A stretch of DNA of 64,000 nucleotides, taken from an uncultured Tenacibaculum sp. GTDB lineage: Bacteria > Bacteroidota > Bacteroidia > Flavobacteriales > Flavobacteriaceae. Below, piece after piece: positions 15,734 through 22,175 of this stretch; position 1 is the stretch's first letter, and the number at the start of each line of letters is the position of its first letter. The notes beneath the pieces are model-generated. The model ran no database searches and was not told the DNA's origin. It saw nothing but the letters and a program-made list of their open reading frames with translations. The position numbers and the translations under genes were made by a program. The stretch is taken from assembly GCA_947504185.1 (NCBI GenBank), contig CANNGJ010000003.1:122655-186654 (forward strand), given 5' to 3'.

Positions 15734-17047
15734 ATGTTTGCAAAAGAAAAAAACGTTTTAGGTGACGTTACTATATATATTGATGAAAATAAACTTCCTA
15801 CTTATTATGCAGAATCTTATTTTCTTTATAAAAACCATTTAAACTACTTATCTCAAAAAATAAACAAATACAAGTCTTATGAAAATAGTAGTCAAAGAAA
15901 AGACTATTTTAAAGAATTAAACAAGGCTTATATTCAGAATGGAAGCAATACACATAAAATTGTTTCAGTATTAGAAAAAAAAGTTACTATTTCTGCTTAC
16001 GAAAACCTTAAAATAAACGGAACTGACAATACCCAAACAACTCTTAAAGATTATATTTATCTTAGAAGAGATTGGACTTATTTAGAAGAAGCTGAGAAGC
16101 AATTAAAAACCACTATTGAATCTATTAAAGAAGAGCTTTCAAAAATAAAGCACAAAAAAAATAATTCATTATTTTTAGGATGCGGTGTTGGTAGAATTGC
16201 TTTTGAATTTATAGATATATACGAAAAAGTTTATGCTACAGATAAATCTTTTTCTATGATTTGGCATTTGCAAAAATTATTAAATGCTGAAACAATAAAC
16301 TTTTTCAATCCTCATGAAAAAAATGTCCATAAACTTGAAAATGTAGCACAAGCATATCAAGCCAAAATTCCTACGGAAAGCCTTAAACTGAAAAATAAAT
16401 TTCAGGCTTTTGTTTCTGATGTACTTGATTTACCATTTGAATCTGGCACAGTAGATTCAATTTTTTCAATTTATTTCACTGACGTGATAGCCTTAAAACT
16501 TTGGTTTAAAGAAATAAATGATAAGTTATCAGGCAATGGTTTGTTTATTCATTTTGGTCCTTTAGATTACTTTTTTTCAGATGAAAGAGAAATGCTTACT
16601 GCTGAAGAATTTAAAAAAACTTTTGAAAATAATGGGTATAAAACTTTAGTTGACAAAATTATTGAAACTCCGCATTTAGAAGATTCAAATTCCATCTCAT
16701 ACAAAGTATATAGAAATTGGTTTTTTATTGCTCAAAAAGAAAAGAAAACTTCTATTAATCATAATATATCTGATGATACTATTTTTAAAATTAATCGCCC
16801 TATCTCTTACGAAAGAAAAGGAATTATAAACAAAGGGGTAGAAGAACAGGAAGTAAATATCGGATTACCTAATGGTAAATTTGGAGGAGCACAACCAGTT
16901 ATTCAAATTTTGGAATTAATAGATGAAAAAAACACTTTTAGTGACCTGATGAGTATCCTAAAAGATAGCGGGCTTATAGCTGATAAAGGCGAAATTAAAG
17001 GTTTACTTAACAACCTCTTAAGCCAAGGAGTATTAACAATTTTATAA
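15734..17047 (+). CDS. Carnosine N-methyltransferase-like (N2227) enzyme with winged-helix-like tail
   Basis: A 437-residue protein. The N-terminal region (1-140) is helical. The SAM-binding domain has motif I FLGCGVGRI (147-155), ATDKSFSMI (169-176) and HFGPLDYFF (273-281). The last recalls the NLGPLLYHF segment of carnosine N-methyltransferases, which methylate an imidazole nitrogen of a His-containing dipeptide. Residues about 385-437 (ILELIDEKNTF... LLNNLLSQGVL) resemble a PqqD/RRE-type winged helix used for leader binding. With the CmoA-like gene 9 bases upstream, it may transfer a methyl or carboxymethyl group to the core His. Function is inferred. Confidence 0.6.
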   Translation: MFAKEKNVLGDVTIYIDENKLPTYYAESYFLYKNHLNYLSQKINKYKSYENSSQRKDYFKELNKAYIQNGSNTHKIVSVLEKKVTISAYENLKINGTDNTQTTLKDYIYLRRDWTYLEEAEKQLKTTIESIKEELSKIKHKKNNSLFLGCGVGRIAFEFIDIYEKVYATDKSFSMIWHLQKLLNAETINFFNPHEKNVHKLENVAQAYQAKIPTESLKLKNKFQAFVSDVLDLPFESGTVDSIFSIYFTDVIALKLWFKEINDKLSGNGLFIHFGPLDYFFSDEREMLTAEEFKKTFENNGYKTLVDKIIETPHLEDSNSISYKVYRNWFFIAQKEKKTSINHNISDDTIFKINRPISYERKGIINKGVEEQEVNIGLPNGKFGGAQPVIQILELIDEKNTFSDLMSILKDSGLIADKGEIKGLLNNLLSQGVLTIL

Positions 17048-17474
17048 GACACAACGTCTAATTTATTATTTTTATTTAGTAAATCTATTCTAAAAAGAAA
17101 TAATATTACAATCATATCATCATTCTCAAAGTAAAATACATACATTTAAATCTTTTAAATGTATGTATTTTACTTAATATCAATCTCCTAGCTAAAAAAA
17201 CAAAGAGAAATAACTATTAAAAAAATAGTTTTAGTTGACTTCTCTTATCTATTATGTAAAAAATTTTATAAAATATTTTTTTCACTCCAATAATAAACAC
17301 GTAAAATACCCCATATAGTACCCCCACCCATTCTTAGGAGGAAAAACTCCCCCTGCCTTTATATATACAATATTTTTTTCAAGCCAGTATAATAAACACA
17401 AGTTGAAAGCTGTGTTTCTCGACTTGTTATTTTATTGTTTCAAAAGGAAATACTCAACTTAAAAATTAAAAAGA
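17048..17474. other. Intergenic region after the RiPP locus
   Basis: About 427 bases without a convincing gene. It holds the 22-bp hairpin at 17129-17175 and a C-rich patch (17315-17360) in otherwise AT-rich sequence. A decamer AATAAACACG-like motif occurs twice (about 17291 and 17393). I see no tRNA, relaxase site or promoter that I can defend. Confidence 0.6.
17129..17175. terminator. Perfect 22-bp inverted repeat at the end of the RiPP locus
   Basis: Left arm 17129-17150 and right arm 17154-17175 are exact reverse complements with a 3-base loop (TCT). The stem begins AAGTAAAATAC. There is no strong T run beyond it, so it may be a bidirectional terminator or another structured element. Confidence 0.6.
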
Positions 17475-17852
17475 ATGGTAACAGTTATCAACTACAAGGA
17501 AAGACAAAAAGAAGATGGAACTACATTTTATGTTCTGGAAGTGCAAGGAGGTATAGAAATGATTAAGTCAAAAGCTACAGGAAATTTCTATGCTACAGCA
17601 AAAAAAGCTAATGTATCTTCAACATTTGATGAAGCTATTTGCCAAGGTTTAATTGGTGCTCAAATGGATGGAAGTATTAAAAAGAAAGATTGTGAACCCT
17701 ATGAGTACACTGTAAAAGAAACAGGAGAAGTTATAGAATTAACTCACAGATATGTATTCTTACCACCAGAAGAAATAGAAGTAATTCCTCAAAATTCATT
17801 CAAAGCCGAAAATATTTTCAGTCAGAATGGAATATTAGAACCAACTATGTAG
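17475..17852 (+). CDS. Conserved hypothetical protein upstream of a JAB gene
   Basis: A 125-residue soluble protein, no signal peptide or membrane segment. I do not recognise a family with confidence. It has a strand-rich N-terminus (MVTVINYKERQKEDGTTFYVLEVQGG), a helix around residues 45-62, and YVFLPPEEIEV near 95-105. Proteins of this size and position often precede RadC-like genes on Bacteroidota mobile elements, which fits its neighbour at 17,965. A hairpin follows its stop. Confidence 0.6.
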   Translation: MVTVINYKERQKEDGTTFYVLEVQGGIEMIKSKATGNFYATAKKANVSSTFDEAICQGLIGAQMDGSIKKKDCEPYEYTVKETGEVIELTHRYVFLPPEEIEVIPQNSFKAENIFSQNGILEPTM

Positions 17853-17863
17853 CATTTTCTCTC

Positions 17864-17944
17864 ACCACCAGAATAATAAATTATATAAATCTGAGCCTTT
17901 CTTCTAATAACTTGGATAATGGATATATTATTTATTCTGGTGGT
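17864..17944 (+). repeat. Long-range inverted repeat after the 17,475 gene
   Basis: ACCACCAGAATAA (17864-17876) pairs exactly with TTATTCTGGTGGT (17932-17944), 13 bp across a 55-base loop, followed by TTTATT. It may terminate the upstream gene or structure the 5' leader of the JAB gene. Confidence 0.5.
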
Positions 17945-17964
17945 TTTATTAATCTCTTATAATT

Positions 17965-18399
17965 ATGAATATAGCAGAAGTAAAAGTATCATACACTACC
18001 AATAATACAGAAAAACTTAAAGTAATAAATAGTAAAACCTCCTATGATTTTTTATTAGCTTGTTGGAATAAAAGCACTTTAGAACTACAAGAAGAGTTTA
18101 AAGTATTATTATTAAATAGAAATAATCAAATTTTAGGGATTTACCCCTTATCTAAAGGAGGTACAGCAAGTTCAATAGTTGATGTTAAACTATTATTTTC
18201 AGTAGCTTTAAAGTGTAATACTCATGGAATTATATTAGCACATAATCATCCAAGTGGTAATTTAACTCCAAGTGAAGCAGATAAAAGACTTACCAATAAA
18301 ATTATCGAAGCAAGTAGAATTTTAGATATTGTTATACTAGACCATTTAATAGTTACAAAAAGTAATTTCTATAGTTTTGCCGACAACGCATTAATGTAA
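17965..18399 (+). CDS. RadC-like JAB-domain protein
   Basis: A 144-residue protein made of the JAB/MPN domain only. The zinc site is intact: E45 as general base, then H93-x-H95-PSG-x5-S103-x2-D106 (AHNHPSGNLTPSEAD). It lacks the helix-hairpin-helix N-terminus of chromosomal RadC, as is usual for short versions carried on mobile elements in Bacteroidota. Role in DNA metabolism or element biology is not established. It sits between two orphan genes near the right end of the element. Confidence 0.88.
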   Translation: MNIAEVKVSYTTNNTEKLKVINSKTSYDFLLACWNKSTLELQEEFKVLLLNRNNQILGIYPLSKGGTASSIVDVKLLFSVALKCNTHGIILAHNHPSGNLTPSEADKRLTNKIIEASRILDIVILDHLIVTKSNFYSFADNALM

Positions 18400-18530
18400 G
18401 CTTACATATATCATTACAAAAACGGTGTGAATTGAAATCTTAAAATTATTTCAGATTAATATTAATAGCGTTTTCTTTTAAATTTAATTTTTAAACATGT
18501 AAGTTTGGTTTCATCTGAAAATTTAGGTTA

Positions 18531-19520
18531 ATGTTAACTAAAGAGTTTATAGATAGCACAGGTACAAAAGCATACAAATCCATTAATATAGGTTTGTACA
18601 ACACTGTTTATCTTATAAATATTGAAGAACAAAGTGAGCATCAAAAGATGTTTGACGAAGCTAATTTTATAGTAAAAACATTCCCTAAAAATAAGATAGA
18701 AGAAAATGCGATTGAAAATATTACAAGCTATTTATTTCCTTTTTTTAAAAAAGGCTATTTATACAAAAATGATAATATTTTTTCTTTTGGCATTAATCAA
18801 TCTGGAATACTACTTTTAAACGGAAGTGATTATTTTTTTACCGAAGTTAAAACACTTTCTTCAAACTTTACTCAACAATACATTTCAAGTATAGTTGATA
18901 ATAAGGAGAGAGATTTATATGAACCAATTAATATTGAAGATTTAGAGGATTCTGGCATTGTACTAAATGATGAAGCTAAAAAACAAATAAGAACAATTTC
19001 TACACAAATAGATAAATTAAAAGAATCTGGTCAATACCTACACATCTTACCTATTCTTGAAAATTTTATAAAAGAAGAAAGAAATGTAATAGATTCAACT
19101 TCCTTTTTAAGCTCTATTATTATTGATGAGAATTTAAAAATATCACTACCTCAATTCAATGATTTAGAAATAAAAATGAGTACACTCACAAAATGTATTT
19201 ACTTATTATTTCTGAATCATAAAGAAGGTATTTATTTAAACGATTTAATTAATTATAAAGTAGATTTAATAGATTACTACAAGCAATTATCTTCAAGAGA
19301 CGATTATGATAAAATGCTATTGAGTATTGACAAGATTATAGATTTAAATAGCAACGAAATTTATGTTCATCTATCAAGAATAAAATCATTCTTTTACAAG
19401 AAATTTGATAAACAAATAGCTGATAACTACATTATAGACGGAGCTAAAAAAGCAAAAAAATCTATCTCTTTAACTTCTAATTTAATCACTTGGAAGAGCA
19501 AACACGATAATCTTTTCTAA
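18531..19520 (+). CDS. Conserved hypothetical protein, 329 aa
   Basis: A soluble, acidic, Lys- and Ile-rich protein without signal peptide or membrane helix. The C-terminal third (CIYLLFLNHKEGI, then INDYYKQLSS..., FDKQIADNYI and ending ITWK) recalls a widespread uncharacterised Bacteroidota domain of unknown function that I cannot name. No catalytic motif is evident. It stands alone between the JAB gene and the convergent XRE gene, with 131 bases of AT-rich leader. Confidence 0.55.
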   Translation: MLTKEFIDSTGTKAYKSINIGLYNTVYLINIEEQSEHQKMFDEANFIVKTFPKNKIEENAIENITSYLFPFFKKGYLYKNDNIFSFGINQSGILLLNGSDYFFTEVKTLSSNFTQQYISSIVDNKERDLYEPINIEDLEDSGIVLNDEAKKQIRTISTQIDKLKESGQYLHILPILENFIKEERNVIDSTSFLSSIIIDENLKISLPQFNDLEIKMSTLTKCIYLLFLNHKEGIYLNDLINYKVDLIDYYKQLSSRDDYDKMLLSIDKIIDLNSNEIYVHLSRIKSFFYKKFDKQIADNYIIDGAKKAKKSISLTSNLITWKSKHDNLF

Positions 19521-19580
19521 ACTTTGCAAGGTTGCAAATACAACCAAAGAAAATAATTCTAACTTATTATTGCTGTGTAA

Positions 19581-19799
19581 TTAAAAAGTAACCAGTTTTG
19601 ATAAAGGAGTTTCTAAACTATCAGCAATCTTTTGAAGTGTATATAAAGTCGGATTTGTTTTACCCGCTTCCAATCTCGCCATATTAGATTTTTCAAAATT
19701 ACAGGCAGCAGCTAAATCCTGTTGAGCAATATTCTTGGATTCTCTAATCTCTTTAATACGCTTACCAATAGCTAATTGCAATTTTTCTTTTTCTGTCAT
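19581..19799 (-). CDS. XRE-family helix-turn-helix repressor
   Basis: A 72-residue single-domain regulator. The HTH is clear: IAQQDLAAACNFEKSNMARLEAGKTNPTL, about residues 24-52. It is divergent from the five-gene run at 19,903-21,808, and the shared interval holds two copies of TTATCA-N4-TGATAA. It is therefore very likely an autoregulator that represses that run. Its small size and lack of extra domains suit a phage or element control protein, not an antitoxin with a partner in the same operon. Confidence 0.88.
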   Translation of the reverse strand: MTEKEKLQLAIGKRIKEIRESKNIAQQDLAAACNFEKSNMARLEAGKTNPTLYTLQKIADSLETPLSKLVTF

Positions 19800-19816
19800 T
19801 AGATGATTTTAATATG

Positions 19817-19865
19817 TTATCAAAAATGATAATTATTAAATCTCTTTGGTTATCATATATGATAA
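19817..19865. promoter_or_regulatory. Twin operator TTATCA-N4-TGATAA between XRE gene and its target run
   Basis: Perfect 16-base palindromes at 19817-19832 (centre AAAA) and 19850-19865 (centre TATA). Their centres are 33 bases apart, about three helical turns, so two repressor dimers could bind the same DNA face. They lie between the XRE start (19799) and the gene at 19903. Confidence 0.75.
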
Positions 19866-19902
19866 AATAAGTATGTTTGTTAATATTAATAAATAATAAA
19901 AG

Positions 19903-20313
19903 ATGGGATTTTTGGAAGTAATCGGTTTAGGTACATTAATCTATTTTATACATCAATACATAGTTATACCTAAAAAAGAAAAAGAAGAGAAAAAGAATAA
20001 CTTAATTAATGAAAAGGTAAACATCTTAAGAAACTGGCATCCAGAAATTAAGAATATGTTTTTAAACTACAAAAATCAACAAATTCAACAATTGAATTTT
20101 GAAAAAGAAGTATATAAAGAAACACATGGTCAGCCATACTCTGGAGATAAAGGAGTATATATATTAATATTTGGTAAGCCAACATTCACTTTTAATAGGA
20201 ATCAAATTTTCAAATTTGAAACTTCCATCATTAATAAAATTAATGAATTAGAGAGTATTCCAGAAGAGAAAAGAAAAATTGATGAAATAATCCAAAGAAT
20301 AAAAGATGTCTGA
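19903..20313 (+). CDS. Hypothetical protein with N-terminal membrane anchor
   Basis: A 136-residue protein. Residues 2-20 (GFLEVIGLGTLIYFIHQYI) form a probable membrane helix, followed by a basic stretch rich in Lys and Glu and a helical remainder. No known family recognised. First gene of the run controlled by the XRE operators; its stop overlaps the next start by 8 bases. Confidence 0.6.
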   Translation: MGFLEVIGLGTLIYFIHQYIVIPKKEKEEKKNNLINEKVNILRNWHPEIKNMFLNYKNQQIQQLNFEKEVYKETHGQPYSGDKGVYILIFGKPTFTFNRNQIFKFETSIINKINELESIPEEKRKIDEIIQRIKDV

Positions 20314-20932
20314 CTTAAAAGAAACAGTTTCTGATTTAATTATACAATATCAAAATAAGTATAATGTAAAACCATCTTTTGAAAACCTATTACAAGATTG
20401 TATCAAATTAAGAGGGATAACCACAACAGAATTTTTGGCTACCTCTTTACAAGAGGGTTGGTTATTAAATGGAGGCCAAGAGTTAGATTTTTCATCAATC
20501 TACAATAAATACTTTGGTTACGATAGAATACCATTATATGAGAAATTAGAAGGTATAGAATTTTCTAAATATAAAACCCAAGAAATTATTAATGAAAAAA
20601 TATTTAGTTCTGATGGTACTCTATTTGAGGAATATGTATGGGAAATTTTAGAAGGCTTTTATATAGATCAACATCACATATCTGGTTATATAACAAACGT
20701 CTATGAAAACAATTTTGAGGTAACTTTTAATATTAAAGATATAATTCATATTCCAAAAAGCATGGATTTAGAATACCCTAAAATTAAAGGAATAATACCT
20801 AAAGAAAAGTATAAATACTTCGATTCCCTAACAATAGAGAGTTTTAAAAATATAAAGTTCGATGTTAAAATATTATTCATCGAAAAATCAAGTAAAACAT
20901 TAATATTAAAACCCTGCAATTATGAAAAATAA
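20306..20932 (+). CDS. Hypothetical protein, 208 aa
   Basis: A soluble protein of unknown family. It has a helical N-terminus (about 1-60) and a strand-rich C-terminus (about 120-205). No signal peptide, metal motif or nucleotide site is visible. It overlaps the gene before by 8 bases and the gene after by 11 bases, so translation of the three is coupled. Confidence 0.6.
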   Translation: MSDLKETVSDLIIQYQNKYNVKPSFENLLQDCIKLRGITTTEFLATSLQEGWLLNGGQELDFSSIYNKYFGYDRIPLYEKLEGIEFSKYKTQEIINEKIFSSDGTLFEEYVWEILEGFYIDQHHISGYITNVYENNFEVTFNIKDIIHIPKSMDLEYPKIKGIIPKEKYKYFDSLTIESFKNIKFDVKILFIEKSSKTLILKPCNYEK

Positions 20933-21386
20933 AGTGTTATTAATCTTAACTATAGTATATTCATTTATCACAAATGCTCAAGAATATAAGCAAAGTGAAT
21001 TTAAAAATGACAATTTCATTTTAAGCTGTAAATGTATTAAAGCAGTAGATAAATTCAATAATAAAAAAGGCACTTATAATTATGCTTTTGAATCAAAAAG
21101 CAGGCAAAATGGGTACATGATTAGTGTGAGAGAAATTAATATGTCAAAAAAAGACAAAACAACGTTTTTAAGGTCTATTAAGAATGCGGGTGTTTTAAAT
21201 TTCAGAGGCACATACTTTTTAACAAACAACGCAATAATAGCTGATTTTAAAAAAGACAACTATTATGGAAAACAAATAGGCTTCTTTAAGAAAAAGAAAT
21301 CTTACACGATAACAATTATTGGAGACAGTAAAAAGTCAAGAAATAACCTTTATGAAAATTTAATTAGAACATTTAAAACAAAATAA
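20922..21386 (+). CDS. Hypothetical exported protein
   Basis: A 154-residue protein with a Sec signal peptide (KVLLILTIVYSFITNAQ, cleavage likely after NAQ). The mature part is small, basic and rich in strands (FNNKKGTYNYAF, NGYMISVREI), with two Cys close together (SCKCIK). No family recognised. It follows the previous gene with an 11-base overlap and is followed after 1 base by a small membrane protein, so it is part of the same run. Confidence 0.6.
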   Translation: MKNKVLLILTIVYSFITNAQEYKQSEFKNDNFILSCKCIKAVDKFNNKKGTYNYAFESKSRQNGYMISVREINMSKKDKTTFLRSIKNAGVLNFRGTYFLTNNAIIADFKKDNYYGKQIGFFKKKKSYTITIIGDSKKSRNNLYENLIRTFKTK

Positions 21387-21387
21387 T

Positions 21388-21573
21388 ATGAAAAAAATTA
21401 TCGGAATTATTTTAATAATTATAGGAACTATTGGTTTCATAGGAATGTTTGCTTCTAAATCAGGAGGAACAAATGTGGATAACGGAATTGCATATCTCTT
21501 AGGAAGATTATCTCCAATAGCTTTTCTAATTATTGGCTTCATCCTAGTAAATAAAAAAGGAGAGAACAAATAG
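21388..21573 (+). CDS. Small membrane protein, 61 aa
   Basis: Two predicted membrane helices (about 3-22 and 36-55) separated by a Gly- and Ser-rich loop. Nothing else can be said. It starts one base after the preceding stop. Confidence 0.55.
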   Translation: MKKIIGIILIIIGTIGFIGMFASKSGGTNVDNGIAYLLGRLSPIAFLIIGFILVNKKGENK

Positions 21574-21589
21574 TCATTAAATACCCACA

Positions 21590-21808
21590 ATGAATTTTAA
21601 TAATATTTCTTTTTTAATTGGTAGTCAATACGAAGAATATGAATTTGATTTAGAATACGAAAAAACCACCATAAGAAATAATATAGAATACGTTATTTAT
21701 AGGTATAAGAAATTTGAAAAACACTTCTTTTTAGACACAGAAATTAAAAGAGGTGTTTTTTTATCTTATAATGGAGATATATTAATGGAAGTTACATTTT
21801 TATTCTAA
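21590..21808 (+). CDS. Hypothetical protein, 72 aa
   Basis: A small acidic, aromatic-rich protein (SQYEEYEFDLEYEK) with no signal or membrane segment. It is the last of the XRE-linked run and the last gene of the mobile element. Function unknown. Confidence 0.5.
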   Translation: MNFNNISFLIGSQYEEYEFDLEYEKTTIRNNIEYVIYRYKKFEKHFFLDTEIKRGVFLSYNGDILMEVTFLF

Positions 21809-21820
21809 TTGCAAAAACTG

Positions 21821-21887
21821 CAACAATTACAGTCTTACATAAATTAAAAATAGGTTAAAAAAGTTGCTGCAACATACCTGCAACATT
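21821..21887 (+). repeat. Three TGCAACA repeats near the element end
   Basis: TGCAACA occurs at 21821, 21870 and 21881, within about 180 bases of the tRNA scar. TTGCAACA also lies at 1998-2005, just ahead of the integrase. Repeats like these are expected for arm-type binding sites of tyrosine integrases. Confidence 0.4.
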
Positions 21888-22000
21888 TTATCTAAAAAAT
21901 GTGTTTATATGATAACGTATGAAAAACATAATTAACACAAACACCTAAAAAACAACTATATGAACACAAATGATAATCATTGAAAAAGATTTAAAAGTGT

Positions 22001-22042
22001 CTCATAATCAGGTGGTCCGAGGTTCGAGTCCTCGTGGGACCA
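22001..22042 (+). repeat. tRNA (CAT anticodon) 3' fragment, probable attR of the element
   Basis: From the anticodon loop CTCATAA (22001-22007) onward the sequence is a proper tRNA 3' half. The anticodon stem 3' strand is TCAGG, the variable loop TGGTC, the T arm CGAGG-TTCGAGT-CCTCG (22018-22034) and the acceptor 3' strand TGGGACC with discriminator A. The bases before it (AGTGT) cannot pair with TCAGG, and no D arm or acceptor 5' strand is present. It is therefore a duplicated 3' end, most likely elongator Met or Ile2 (CAT), left by integration. Confidence 0.85.
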
Positions 22043-22053
22043 CTCTTAAATTC

Positions 22054-22087
22054 AAGCACTTACATATTATTTGTAGGTGCTTTTTTG
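22054..22087 (+). terminator. Terminator of the disrupted tRNA gene
   Basis: AAGCACTTACA pairs with TGTAGGTGCTT (11 bp, one wobble) followed by six T. It is the natural end of the tRNA transcript, now separated from its 5' half. Confidence 0.8.
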
Positions 22088-22115
22088 TTTATTAGAACGA
22101 CTCACAAAAAATATT

Positions 22116-22157
22116 TTAAATAAAAACCCACATTATATAATGTGGGTTTTTATTTAA
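22116..22157. terminator. 42-base perfect palindrome, bidirectional terminator
   Basis: Bases 22116-22157 read the same on both strands, with AAAAACCCACAT / ATGTGGGTTTTT at the core. It ends the minus-strand OmpA-type gene and can stop rightward transcription. Confidence 0.85.
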
Positions 22158-22175
22158 TCGTTAATCTCTTTTTGA

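Noticed and set aside
5914..17047. Lanthipeptide, grasp-with-spasm or thiopeptide locus
   Set aside because: No LanB/LanC/LanM, ATP-grasp, YcaO or radical SAM peptide enzyme is present in the locus; leaders fit the GG type but enzymes do not fit these classes.
17315..17360. Origin of transfer
   Set aside because: The C-rich patch is noticeable but no relaxase gene or nick-site motif is nearby.
1..22042. Complete prophage
   Set aside because: No capsid, portal, terminase or tail genes are present; only integrase and element maintenance genes.
22001..22042. Functional tRNA gene
   Set aside because: There is no acceptor 5' strand, D arm or anticodon 5' strand before it; only the 3' half exists.
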